Assembly (NCBI RefSeq): GCF_037975245.1
Contig: NC_092576.1
Coordinates: forward strand, 3,479,001-3,543,000
Origin: Apostichopus japonicus
Taxonomy: Eukaryota > Echinodermata > Holothuroidea > Aspidochirotida > Stichopodidae
DNA length: 64,000 nucleotides
Direction: 5' to 3'
Position 1 is the first letter of the stretch; the number at the start of each line of letters is the position of its first letter. Of this stretch, positions 12,301 to 27,765 are shown piece by piece. Both the position numbers and the translations under genes were made by a program. A model generated the notes under the pieces. It was not told where the DNA came from and searched no databases. It saw nothing but the letters and a program-made list of their open reading frames with translations.

Positions 12301-15300
12301 AAAAATGTTTTTCTATCATCAAACAGGTCTGCATATTACAAGAAACAGCCTCAACTGGGGCTAAATGCAATAAACACATTGACGTTCTTTGAAACCATTG
12401 TCTCAGTTCTGTGCTACAACAGACAGAGTAAATATCAAATATCTCTTACTAATATCTGAAATGTTTGTAACATACATGTACAATTACAAAACTATGTTTA
12501 AGTATCAGTACAAAAGAACATTAGTGTGGACACACACAACTGAGCATAGGATTAATCACAAAAAATGTTACAGCATTCTCTGAGGTATTTTATTCAACAA
12601 GTTTTATATTCAATAGCATGGTTCATCACATTACCTATATATTGAATCATTAATAGGATGGATTTTATGTACTTACACTACATTACATATTATAAGATGT
12701 ATAGCATGGTTCTTATGTACTTACAATAAATTGTATCATTAATAGCATGGTTCTTATGTTTTATAACACATAACCTATATATTGTATCATTAATAGCATG
12801 GTTGTTATGTACTTACAGTACAACACATTGTATCATTAATAGCATGGTTCTTATGTTTTACAACACATTACCTATATATTGAATTATTAATAACATGGGT
12901 GTTGTTCATAAAGTTACAGCACATACTATAATGTATAACTACATTTAAATATTGTTGGTGTTTATTGATGGTATAGGTTGACTTTCCATCCTACAGTAAT
13001 ACCAATAACAAAGTAATGATAAACCTAATCCTAACCCTAAACCACATGCCATAGGATAAACAGGATACACCTTACCAAGAAGAGATGAAGGTCAGAGCCC
13101 TGGGATACATTTAACAAGGACATTAATATGAACGGGTTATCACTATTTGCTTTTATTGAGTTACTTACTGTGTGTGACCTAAACAATAGCCGTGGATGTT
13201 GTAAGCGTTAGGGAGGCAGCTGACTCTGATCTTCTCATCTCTGTCACACGTTATGATGAACTTATTATCAGGTGTTGCTGCCTGTAATGTATAAACAAAG
13301 GGTTCACATCTTCATGGTCGTCCACAGGCAGGTGTATGTATGTATTTTAGATCCTCCTGCAAGCAGGAACTTGCGAAGAAGCCACATTGGCTTATCAAAG
13401 CCGTACATTTAACGTCCATGATTATGAATTGTCAATTGTGAACAACTCTGTAACTGGACGACATACATTAATCTTGGAGTGACTCGAACTGGGGACCTTA
13501 TGATTGAAAGGTACCGACGTTAACCACTGAGCTGTGGGAACCTGTTAAAAGTTGCCATACATTCATATTACATTTTGCAATATGGATGCGTAGCTGGTCT
13601 ATCCTTACAGAATCCCAGGACCTCCTACTGACCCCATGGCATCCTCCTGACCGCAGGGACTCCTGCTGATCCCAGGGACTCCTACTGATCCCAGGGCCTC
13701 CTTATGACCCCAGGGCCTCCTATTGTACCCCAGAAACCCAGGGCCTCCTACTGACCCCAGGGCCTTCAAGCTGTATAAAATGGTCCCATCAATGGTCCTC
13801 GAAGGTTGTGTGTTTCAGTCTAATGCACTGTAATATGTAACAATACCTGTGGGCTGCCAGCTACACACACATTCACTTAATATTGTACTTCATATCACCT
13901 CAGGGATATGGCTGGAGGAAATCCAATCTATTATACCAAAGTATCTTAGAATCTTTCTCAAAGTCCACCATGATTTTGGTTGGATAAAATCACTTTCTTA
14001 ATATCTAAGTTGTGATTAATTAGGTCAGCACCTAAATCCAGTGTTAATCATGAATTTTAGTCAATATTTGACAAATCCTAGATTTTAAACAACAATTTGT
14101 ATTTAGTCATTGATCAATCACATGAATTGGACTTGATCTATTTGTGAAATTGACAAACTGAGGAAAATTGATTTATAGCAAGTACATTAACAGTGAGACA
14201 ACCAATGGATGAGCAGGAATCATGGTTTCTTTTACCTCCATTTTGTTAGATTGTGTTTTGTCTTGGCAAAGAACAAACTGGTGACTTTTCGTCTTGTAAT
14301 TTTGAACGGATATTTACATACACCGTAAGGCATGGTCACATGATGCCATATCAACCAATCAGAGGCAAGCATGAAAATATAGATAGTGTTTGTAGTATTC
14401 AGACTTACCACATCTAGAAGCATTGACACATGTCCTAACAGCAGAGATCCTGGCTCATCAACAGTCTTCACTGAAAACTGATAGACATCTCCAAACTTAT
14501 CTGCTAATAGCACAAACTCCTCAGAGGGAGTGAATGTTACAGATGTACACCGTTTTTGTATGCTTCTAAGGAAGAAAAAACCAAAAAGTATAGAGTATCT
14601 ACATAAATACGTCTGATATACATAACAAGCAGATACAGGGTTCTGTTCTGTCTACCTAACAACATGATTCAGAGTTCCATGCTGTCTGTTCTACCTTCAG
14701 TGTCACTTAGGAATATAGAAGAAAGCTGCACACTTCAAGTGACTGAGTGGGATTCTTTTCAAGTAGTCAAGATCTGTAACTGACCCATACAACCTGCACA
14801 CAACAACTCTTTTCTGTTAATAATGCCTGATGCTTTCTTGGGTCACATTACGATTATTTACCAATTAAAAGGTAGGCAGTCATAGAAATGAACAAAGTCA
14901 CATTGATAAGTGACAATCAAGAATATACTATATGTACCTGTCTGCTTTCCTGAACCAACTCTGACTAAAACTGGCTTAATATGGATACACTGCCAGACTA
15001 TCCATGGATACTCCAACAGTCCAGTAGAGTTTGCAGTAGAGTCTCATCTGAGTAGTGTGCACCATTAAATCCTTCTGCTTCTTTTCTCTTTCAAATAACA
15101 GAACTTACAAATACATGTACTGATCACAGGAGTGCTTCCCCTGTAGTTAATGATGGTCCTACAGTTATGCTCACTATTTGATTACATAAGTTAAAGTAAC
15201 CCCCTTCCCTTCCATTCAATACACTACCTTCTGTCAGGAATGTTACCTTTTAGAAAGAAGACTCCAAGGATTAGTTTTCCACAAGTAGAGGTTTTTCCTG

Positions 15301-17519
15301 TCATCACAACAGGTGACGAAATCACCACTCGATGAAATGTTGCAGCTAAGAATCGCTCCAGTGGGTTGCTTTTGTTGTGGATCTCTAGTAAAAGATTATA
15401 TAGCAGTAATGATTATCTTATGAATAAATATAGCAGTATTGCGTATCTTATGACAAAAAATAAATAGATATATAACAGTACTTATTGAGTATCTTATGAA
15501 TAAAGATTATACTGTATAAGAGTGGTGATTATCTTATGAATAAAGATTATATAGCATTATCTTATGAATAAATATAGCAGTATTGAGTTTCTTATGAATA
15601 AAGTTTACTGTATGTAGCAGTATTGAGTATCTTATGGATAAAGACATACGGTAAAGCAGCATTGAGTATCTTATGAATACAGATTATATAGCAGTGAGTA
15701 TCTTATGAAAACAGATTATATAGCAGAATTTAGAATATTATGAATAAATATAGTAGTGTTATGTATCTTACAAAACAGATTATATAACAGTATTGAGTAT
15801 CTGAGTATCGTATGAACAAAGATAAATAGCAGTATTAACTATTAAGTATCTTATGAAAACAGATTATACAGCAGTAGTGAGTATCTTATGAAAACAGATT
15901 ATATAGCAGAATTTAGAATCTTATGAATAAATATAGCAGTATTGAGTATCTTATGAATAAAGATTATCAGTATTGAGTGTCTTAGGGAGAAAGATGTATG
16001 TGGTCATATGTTGTCTCTTAAGACATATATTTAATCAATATCATTCTTACTTGGTTGAAGCATAGAAACAACAAGATGACTCATGCTGTATGCCATATGT
16101 CTGGGTTGTTATACTTACGTGGTCTTGCTTTCAGACGATGTGTCCCTTTCATTCTGCTTCTCTGCATTTCTTTGTGGTAGAATTTCCTCTTGATTCTGTA
16201 AATCTTCTGTAAAGCTGCTATAATCAGTTCTATCAACAAAATATAGATGCAATTCTTTGAGATAACAGTATATCACTATCTGATTTATAGGGCGCAATGT
16301 GGAGATTCAATAGCAGATTATGTGTTCTGTATGTGTTATCAGTGTTAGCAGCAAATACAGTAATACTGTACATACTGTACTATGCCAATATTTTGTAAAG
16401 ATTCATAGTATTATATATATCTTTTCATTACTTCCACCATTTATTGTTGAATATATTTTATTAAAGATCTGCTTTATTGGCTCCAATTATAGCATGCTAT
16501 AGCTAGGTAAGTTTTGTGAATATGTAATCGACCTGCCACAGTCGTAAATCGACCTCAGGCTTTACAATTAACCTAAATACTGTAGCTTCTTAACACCCTT
16601 AGGTTCTTTGTGTAATGGAAGTATGTTCATGCCTACAGTGTAGTTAATCATACTATACATTGTTCACACAAAGACCCTCATACAAGATAAAATATGTGGC
16701 AGGCTTTGCAGACTCATTGGTAAAAAGAGGTCATTTTATGACCAAGGCAGGTCCACGATGTAATCTCAAGAAACTTTTCCATGATAGCGTGCTATATTAA
16801 GGACCAACACAAGTTTTACATTTGGAGTTACAATGTTTTGACACTACATGCATAGAGTGGCTGCACCCTATTTATATGTATCACACAAAGAGTGAGTCTA
16901 CATGCATCAAGTACTCTAAGTCTTACTGATATACTTTAAAGAAGCTGACAACAAGCAGGTGCCCCCCCCCCCCAATAAAAAACAAGAGTTTAATACTACC
17001 AAATATACTTGTGTGGAGTCCAGACAAAATATGCACGGATGTTAATACAATCATTGGAATTGCAGTCAGAAAACTGATATAGCTTGTTCTACTCACAAGG
17101 TGACCTTAACAGCAGGCAAACAGTTGCAGTGTAACTGTAAATTAATATGCAGATTCACTTATCAACTGTAGAGACCCCCTAGTACTAGTAATGTAAGAGA
17201 ATTGTCTGCTAGAATTATCTCTAGTAATAATGTCTCCTTAGTCTAGGCCTAACGTTAGCCTACTTGTCTAAAACAATTGACCACAACACACAGCAACTTG
17301 ACTATAACGAGTACAGTAGTCAGTATCGTACTAGAGCTCCTATCGGTTATATCGCGGAACGGGTTCCCGTGTGATAAGCCAACAAACCATTTTATCACTC
17401 AAACTGTGTTTCGTTAGGAAACCACCAAAAAAGGTCGTAATGTACCTATAGGAAAATATACGGAGCTTGCTGCCACATGTGGCAACAGCGATGCCTTCAC
17501 CAAATTTCAATGATGCCAT
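6359..17519 (-). CDS. WDR4: WDR4, tRNA (guanine-N7) methyltransferase non-catalytic subunit, 10 exons
   Basis: Coding exons in order: 17519-17446, 16229-16119, 15384-15247, 14565-14409, 13281-13169, 12289-12229, 10953-10799, 9681-9486, 8396-8315, 6552-6359. All borders are GT..AG and phases agree, giving 426 residues plus a stop (human WDR4 has 412). In the family, WDR4 is the WD40 partner that stabilises METTL1 for m7G46 methylation of tRNA in the nucleus. Recognisable blocks include [73 protein letters not shown] and DSTIRLWDY, which follow the WDR4 order. The last exon is a Lys/Arg/Glu-rich helical tail ending in KDESKM, as in the family. The start is the ATG in [16 protein letters not shown]. 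Every large intron holds its own minisatellite; the one after exon 7 duplicates the exon edge. No frameshift is seen. Confidence 0.95.
6553..7000. repeat. Dispersed repeat with a TTTATATAGCGCC core, in WDR4 intron 9
   Basis: The sequence AATAATAAAGG leads into TTATATAGCGCCATAAC and, after about 25 bp, ATGGCGCTTTACAAGG, so GCGCC and GGCGC form a short inverted pair. The same arrangement (AAT run, TTTATATAGCGCC, then GTAGCGCTTAACA) occurs at 39088-39350, which marks it as a dispersed family. The reading frame at 6729-6917 lies inside it and may be a remnant of the element; I cannot name the family. Confidence 0.6.
7353..8300 (+). repeat. Minisatellite with telomere-like CCCTAACCCT in each unit (WDR4 intron 9)
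   Basis: Units of about 25-27 bp alternate CCCTAACCCT with a spacer such as GCCAGTACTGGTGTA. Higher-order blocks of several units recur (for example around 7500-7640, 7780-7920 and 7970-8110). The CCCTAA hexamer equals the animal telomere repeat, but it is never in a long pure run, so this is an interstitial minisatellite and not a telomere. Confidence 0.9.
8742..9066 (+). repeat. About 75-bp tandem repeat, 4-5 units (WDR4 intron 8)
   Basis: Units share TATGTATTTCTGGGATT, CTATATGATGCTGAACAGTA and CGCCACACTG. The short reading frames in this stretch are repeat artefacts. Confidence 0.9.
9770..10810 (+). repeat. About 104-bp minisatellite carrying copies of the WDR4 exon 7 donor
   Basis: About eleven units recur at roughly 104-bp spacing, each with AGACTGATGGCCACAT, TACTCTGGCCAGGACAGA, TTGAGTATTC and TTAATATATTACCTA. 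On the minus strand each unit reads ATGTGGCCATCAGTCT then TTAGGGTAGGTAA, the same as the last 20 or so bases of WDR4 exon 7 (10799-10953) plus its 5' splice site. The exon-proximal copy is therefore likely the founder and the others extend into intron 7. Confidence 0.9.
11527..12090 (+). repeat. 69-bp minisatellite, about 8 units (WDR4 intron 6)
   Basis: Units share ACCTTTAAGACACATACCC, CCTTACAGAATATAG and TTCAAAGACAAATACC. Because 69 is a multiple of three and the units lack stops in some frames, long artificial reading frames arise on both strands with a 23-residue period. They are not supported as genes: they lie in a WDR4 intron and show no splice or domain logic. Confidence 0.92.
12590..12950 (+). 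repeat. About 60-bp degenerate tandem repeat (WDR4 intron 5)
   Basis: The motifs TTAATAGCATGGTTCTTATG and CATTACCTATATATTG alternate four to five times with substitutions and small indels. Confidence 0.75.
13332..13532 (-). mobile_element. tRNA-derived SINE, copy 2 (WDR4 intron 4)
   Basis: This copy has the same tail (GTATGTATGTATTTTAGA on the plus strand), body and B-box-like GTTCGAGTCA on the minus strand as the copy at 5836. An internal segment after TCAAAGCCG (the CAAGCTGACCGAAGTCAG part) is deleted. The tRNA-like start is cut just after CACTGAGCT. Confidence 0.88.
13600..13770 (+). repeat. Short C-rich degenerate repeat (WDR4 intron 4)
   Basis: CCCAGGGCCTCCTACTGACC-like phrases recur about six to seven times with 20-25 bp spacing. 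Confidence 0.6.
15385..15985 (+). repeat. About 36-bp degenerate tandem repeat (WDR4 intron 2)
   Basis: GAGTATCTTATGAATAAAGA and TTATATAGCAGTATT alternate about 15 times with variable spacing. It starts immediately beyond the exon 3 acceptor at 15384/15385. Confidence 0.8.
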
Positions 17520-17830
17520 TTTGTTCAGAAACTGTTTCTTTTCAAATTCGTTTTGGACTGGTTATCGTATGCGAACATCTATCGATGAGATGATGTAAAT
17601 GAGGTAGCATACGCAGTATAGATACACTGTCGACTTCAGCACCAACAGCTGAACGTGTTTTGAAGTTGTAGAGTCCGAGGGCATGAGAACTGAGCAATTA
17701 GGACTTCAAACACAATAAAAGCGGAATAAGATAATGTGTACACTCTTAGGGTCTGTGAAGCTCTGACTTGCTGCTGTATTCTACCATACAAACTACACAC
17801 CACTAGTCTAGCTATTTACATAACATAAAC
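17520..17830. promoter_or_regulatory. Putative bidirectional promoter region between WDR4 and a plus-strand exon
   Basis: About 310 bp separate the WDR4 start codon (minus) from a plus-strand ATG exon with a GTAAG donor. Close head-to-head starts imply that WDR4's promoter lies here. No named transcription factor site was identified, so this is inferred from layout only. Confidence 0.4.
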
Positions 17831-17869
17831 ATGATAACAATATTACGGAAGCTTAAAAGTGCCATCAAG
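17831..17869 (+). CDS. Candidate first coding exon, plus strand (MITILRKLKSAIK)
   Basis: An ATG opens 13 codons, MITILRKLKSAIK, ending exactly at AAG before GTAAGAAAAA, a good donor. The short basic, hydrophobic peptide would fit a mitochondrial targeting start. In human, NDUFV3 lies next to WDR4 (from memory), so NDUFV3 is one idea. I found no downstream exon on the plus strand between 17870 and 21570 that matches it. It may be chance. Confidence 0.28.
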
Positions 17870-17959
17870 GTAAGAAAAACTTTGCCCCATAAGTTTTTTC
17901 AGTAAATTGTTTAGATAACAAGATAATATCTTATCAGAATTGAGAAAAATGTTGGATTG

Positions 17960-18255
17960 CTCAGTTGCTTAAACTGAGCAATTGAACAATTTTCTGCAAA
18001 TGTTTAATTGACAACTAATCATATCTCGTCAATTTGACATTTTTCTGCAAAATGTTTAATTGTTCACTTCATTCCAACTGAGCAATTGAACACATTTCTG
18101 CAAAATATTTCATTGACAACTAAATTAAACAACTAAACATTTTACAGAAAATTGCTCAATTGTTCATTTGGAATGAGGGGAACAATTTCATATTTTACAG
18201 AAAAATGTTGAAATGACATATTGTAAGTGGTCAATTCAACATTTTGCAGAAAATT
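17960..18255. repeat. AT-rich region with direct and inverted repeats
   Basis: ACTGAGCAATTGAACA, TTTCTGCAAAATGTTTAATT and TTGACAACTAA recur. Their inverted forms (TTTTACAGAAAATTGCTCAA, TGTTCATTTGGAAT) appear at 18145-18175, so part of the stretch can fold back on itself. No gene is seen. Confidence 0.65.
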
Positions 18256-18940
18256 TATCAAGTTGAGCCCATATCAAAGCTAATGTATAGCCTACCGTCG
18301 GGTTAACTTATAACAAACTCGTTGAATAGCGTTTGTGACTGAAAAACAAGAAACTCTTTTACCGTTGACCAAACAATCAGCTCAGGGTAGTTTTGTGTTG
18401 GGCTTGTTTTAGAACATTCATGAAGGTGCTGGCCTAAGTGAAGCCTATAGATTGTTTTGAAAAAAAGGTCAAAATGTAGAACCTTCCCAACTTTTGAATC
18501 AAAACAAAGTTTGAACCAAAATATTGGAAACAAACATCAATATCAGGTACCACCCCCCCCCCCTCCTCCACAGCAAATAGGTAGTTTTGAATAGATCTGT
18601 ATTTCAACTTCAATTCTAACACTCAAACCAAGTCTATAGCTATAGAAGGGATAGGAAGATACATGTTGTCAAAGTGTTAGGTTGGGGGTGGGGGGGGGGA
18701 CATATTACCCCAGTAAAGTGTTTACAAGTTAGAGGCCAGTTAGTTGCACTAAGGAGGTTCTACAAGAAGAAACTCCTTCGTTGAGCAAGCTTGAAACATA
18801 TTTACAATTCATTGATTCCACGCGATACATCCAAGCATAACTATCTGGAAATTTCATCTTGTGGTCAGCAAGGATGAAATAACGATCGCCTGCTGCCAGA
18901 GATTGGGAGATATGAGGGGTATTGAAGTCAACTAGCTTGG

Positions 18941-20088
18941 CTAAGGCTTGCCCCAGATTCCATAGGGCCAATATTCGTTGTATAAACTTCTAGCATGGAC
19001 AATTTAAAACTTTCCCTGTGGTCTTTGCGTTTATTTTGTTGCTGAGTGTGATCAATAGAACTTTTCGTAACAGACTTCACATGAGTCGTTAGGGTATACG
19101 TGAGCTGAACGACAAAGATATTACTTACTTTCTCAAAGAATCAAATTCTTGCTGTGTTTCATGAGATGGTTCTGATGAGCCTGTTTTCTTCTTGATTGCT
19201 GAACAGTTTAAAAAAAAAACTCTAATTGCTGATCATACATACGTGACGTGGAGGAACAGATTCTGGATCGTTTACTGCGACGAAATAACAATTAATTACC
19301 AAAAAGAGATAACGAATACATGAATGAAATGTTATCTACTTTCACCGGAAGTCAATATTCTTCACCCAGCTAAAATATCACGTTCCTCTAGAAATTATCG
19401 TCTAGAAATAACGTATAAAAATCACGTTCTATAAATCCCGTCTAGAAATTACGTTCTTGAAATCACGTCTAGAAATCCCCTACAAATCACGTTCCTCTAG
19501 AAATACCAGGGTGTCGTCTACCTGTTCAGCCAATTCAGGTTTTTTGAAGACTTCCTTTCACATTGTAATTTTTTGTTTCTTGTGATAAAACAAATAAATA
19601 AATAAATAATTAGCTTCAAGGGCGTAGGAACCGGGGGGCTGGGGGCGCCAGCCCCCAGTGAAAAATGTGGAGGGGCGGAAGTATCATTCCGCCCCCCGCT
19701 TCGCAAGTCAGAAAACCCCCTTTTCATTTCCAAATGAGAAAAAAATCTCATTTGGAGCACCAAACTGCATCTAAGGCCTGGTGAAAATACAAAATTAAGT
19801 TTACAAAATGGAGTGGGTGTTGAAGTTTGCTATATTGCACCAAATTGCATCTGAGGCTATCTGGAAATGCAAACAAATCCAAAGGGGATCCAGGCCGGCC
19901 ATCAGTCTTCAGCCCCCCCCCCCCCACTCAAAAGTACCTTCCTACGCCACTGATTAGCTTGAATTTGTAACACGAAACTATCTTGCAGAATCACACCGTG
20001 GTTACGTTGTGGAATTTAAGGGATCAATGACTAATTATGGCATGTCTTACTCCGAGTTGTTGGTCGGGATGTAGAAAAGTCACCTTTG
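18941..20088 (-). CDS. Tentative three-exon 3' part of an unidentified small gene
   Basis: Three phase-compatible pieces on the minus strand: 20088-20051 (reading KGDFSTSRPTTR), 19198-19129 (IKKKTGSSEPSHETQQEF then DSLRK) and 18989-18941 (SLYNEYWPYGIWGKP, then TAG). The 19129 border is a strong GTAAGTAA donor, and the 19199 acceptor follows a T-run. The aromatic C-terminus looks like a real small-protein end, but I cannot name the family. The 20089 acceptor has a weak pyrimidine tract, and no first exon was found, so the N-terminus is missing. The middle exon is the best supported part. Confidence 0.38.
19617..19952. mobile_element. hAT-like MITE, family A, copy 2
   Basis: The element is flanked by a perfect 8-bp target duplication ATTAGCTT (19609-19616 and 19953-19960). 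The ends match copy 1 (GGCGTAGGAACC left, CTTCCTACGCCACTG right), and the interior shares TCAGAAAACCCCC and TTTCCAAATGAG segments. It has an extra internal segment compared with copy 1 and no coding capacity. Confidence 0.92.
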
Positions 20089-20529
20089 CTGTTAGAATTT
20101 TTTTTTTGGGGGGGGGGGAGGGGGGGGGTATATACAGGATTAACAACAAAGACTAAGAAAACATACAAAGTTGAATGTCAAGCAGTAACGTCAAGGCCTC
20201 CAAATGGAAAGTTTGACGAATTTCTCCTCGAATATAAGAGAATTGTATAAAAACTTCGGAAATGTCGAATTTACATCTATTTCTGTGTAACCAATCATCC
20301 TTATAATTCACACCGTAACATCTATCAAAAGGAAAAATAAAGACCCACTCCTTTAAGCCTTTGCACCTTTGAAATGGTAATTAATTTCATATACATGCAA
20401 CAAATGATCTGACTAGCGTCTTTACATCAAGAAAATCAGTTAAAAAAAAAGTAATAATATACGGTAGCTGAGCAAATATTTAATACTGTAATATACACTG
20501 TTAACACAACACATCCAGTGTATAGGCGT

Positions 20530-20850
20530 ACTAATAATAATACGTGTGATTTTGGTAAAAATCATCAAATGCGCTAATTATAATATTAAATACTAAAGCG
20601 GCCATTCTATATATATAAGAATCATCGAAGCTCACACATATCATATATTATTTAGTGTCATTTTATCAATCCAGGTGTGATTTTGGTGAAAAATCATCCA
20701 ATGCGCTAATTCTACTATATGAGATACTTAACCGGTCAGTTTAGATGTGAGAAGCATATCGAAGCTCACACTTATCATGTATATATTATTTAGTGTCATC
20801 AACCCAGTTGTGATTTTGGAAGACTAAAGTATCCAATGTATAGGTAACAT
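20530..20850 (+). repeat. About 130-bp tandem repeat, 2-3 units
   Basis: GTGTGATTTTGGT, ATGCGCTAATT, ATCGAAGCTCACAC and TATTATTTAGTGTCAT recur in order two to three times. This lies between the tentative small gene and the DED/B-box gene. No exon is seen. Confidence 0.8.
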
Positions 20851-21573
20851 AATAGTACAGCATTGTATCTTGAATTATAATTACCATAACCAGATTAATC
20901 GTTAGCTTGATTAATGATTTGAATCGCCAGATTATGACCGTCACTCAAATTGTGGTGATATACTGACAATGATTAGGCAATGAAGGAATCACGTGATCCG
21001 TTTCCTCTGCTACTCTATCCTCACATCAACCAATGCCAACATACGTATAGTGTTTAGTCCGTAGGGTTAAAGGGAGTGAAGACTCGCGCACAAAGAAACG
21101 TCTGGTGCCGGTATTCTGACATAGTTTCAAATGTGGTGTAACAGAAGTGTTAGACACCTCCATCGATCCCAGACAATACACACACAGCTTGCTACCGTCG
21201 GTAATTTGACACTAGTGTACAGTCAATACATGCAGCTACGGTCAATACCCACAACACCGTGTACATAACAGCGATGGACATCTCAGGTCCAGATTAAAGA
21301 TAACAAGGTATCACGTTTCATTACTGTCTGCATTTTGTAGCGACAAGAGAAAAACTTCACTTGCAAGCAACGGAAAGTTAACTTTTTAAAGATGGCGGCA
21401 CGCTGTTTGGGGCGAGTCTTCAATACCTTTAAGTATTGATAATAAAAATGTCAGTCCGGTACCAACTGTTTAAAACTACATTAAAACTGTACATGACCAA
21501 TTAAAATACCGGTCAAAATATAAAAGGAAATCATCGCCATCTCACGATAAGCAGGACATTAACCAGGAGACTG

Positions 21574-26482
<4,909 letters not shown>

Positions 26483-27545
26483 CTGCAAGAACCAAAACGA
26501 TAATAATAACATAGATTATAAACATTTAAACAACATCATCAATCAAGCAAAGACATACATCATTGGTTTATTGTGAGCATCGACTAATGGCCAGCGGACG
26601 ACTTTATTGAAACATATGTTTCTACCGTCACTTGTGCCTATAGTCTGCGGTAAAGTGTGCTTCAAAGAATTTACCAAATGAATTTCAAATGAATCAGAGC
26701 AATCACTTCAATTTACCAACAATGAAGCATATGTAACTTGATCTAACATTCCGTGCAAATATTATGTAGCAAAGTATCGCCATGTGTACGTAGATCAAGT
26801 TTAACAAGTTAACACCATGTGTGTCAATGCCATATGTACCAAAACAGAGTTAAAACAACACCAGTAGGCTAACTATTTGAATTATTCCAAGTTGGTAATC
26901 GGGCTAAAGTTTAGTATGTTTGGATAATGCTTTCATATGCTCCTATTAGCAGAATATTTGCAGCCTTATAACAATGTGACTTCGGTTGAACATTAGGCCT
27001 ACAGTTGTTTTCATTAAATTCAACACTTTTCTTTACAGCACTTAACCTTGCCAGTACTAAATTTGCATTATTTTCTACGGATGTCGTGCAACACCGTGGG
27101 ACTAAAATGGATTGTTCAAAATAGATTCGAAAGAGGAAACAAGTTGTCAATCATACAGTTGAGACCTATTGAACGTGCATGTATAAGCAATAATTAGCTA
27201 TGATTAAATAACTTCCGCCACTGACAAGTTTGAAGTCTGTGTGATAATGAACTAATTATTTTTCTCATCTGGATTATATTCCCAGGACGTCTTTGCTAGT
27301 TAGTTCTACGACGACCCTCGTGATGTTTCACGCCTGCCCTCCATTGAAGCGTAACAGTTATATACGGGTACTTCATGCATAAGTAGCACTATGAAAGTGA
27401 AATGCCTGATCCAAAATTGATTATCAGGGTATGGAAACACGTAGCGTACGTACGTACGTCTGGTGTATCGCTATAGCTAAGAATAGTATAATAGATGTGT
27501 TGTACTTTAGCAGTTGCAGTGCAACAGCACCTGTACTTTGATATA
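26483..27545. other. Intergenic, upstream of the DED/B-box gene
   Basis: No exon is recognised. The 5' UTR exon and promoter of the DED/B-box gene are presumably here or further right, because its ATG exon begins at a splice acceptor (TCTTGCAG before 26482). Confidence 0.4.
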
Positions 27546-27765
27546 TGTATGTATAATGTATGTTAGATCCTCCTGCAAGCAGGAACTCGCGAAGAAGCCT
27601 CATTGGCTTATCAAAGCCGCAAGCTGACAGAAGTCAGTCTCTTAGATTCATATTTAACGTCCATGGTTATGAATTGTCAATTGTCAACAACTCTGTAACT
27701 GGACGACATACATTAATCTTGGAGTGACTCGAACTCGGTACCTTATGATTTAAAGGCACCGGCGT
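27546..27765 (-). mobile_element. tRNA-derived SINE, copy 3, 5'-truncated
   Basis: The tail (ATGTATGTATAATGTATG on plus) and full body match the other copies, including CAAGCTGACAGAAGTCAG. The B-box-like GAGTTCGAGTCA is present on the minus strand. The copy stops after GGCACCGGCGTTA, so the A-box part of the tRNA-like head is missing. Confidence 0.88.

Noticed and set aside
18303-18533. 76-codon minus-strand frame
   Set aside because: No family resemblance and no phase-compatible neighbours.
21392-21439. ATGGCGGCACGC... 16-codon plus-strand frame near the end of the DED/B-box gene
   Set aside because: The start looks like a mitochondrial presequence, but it stops after 15 residues and only a weak donor (GTATTG) is available; no following exon was found.
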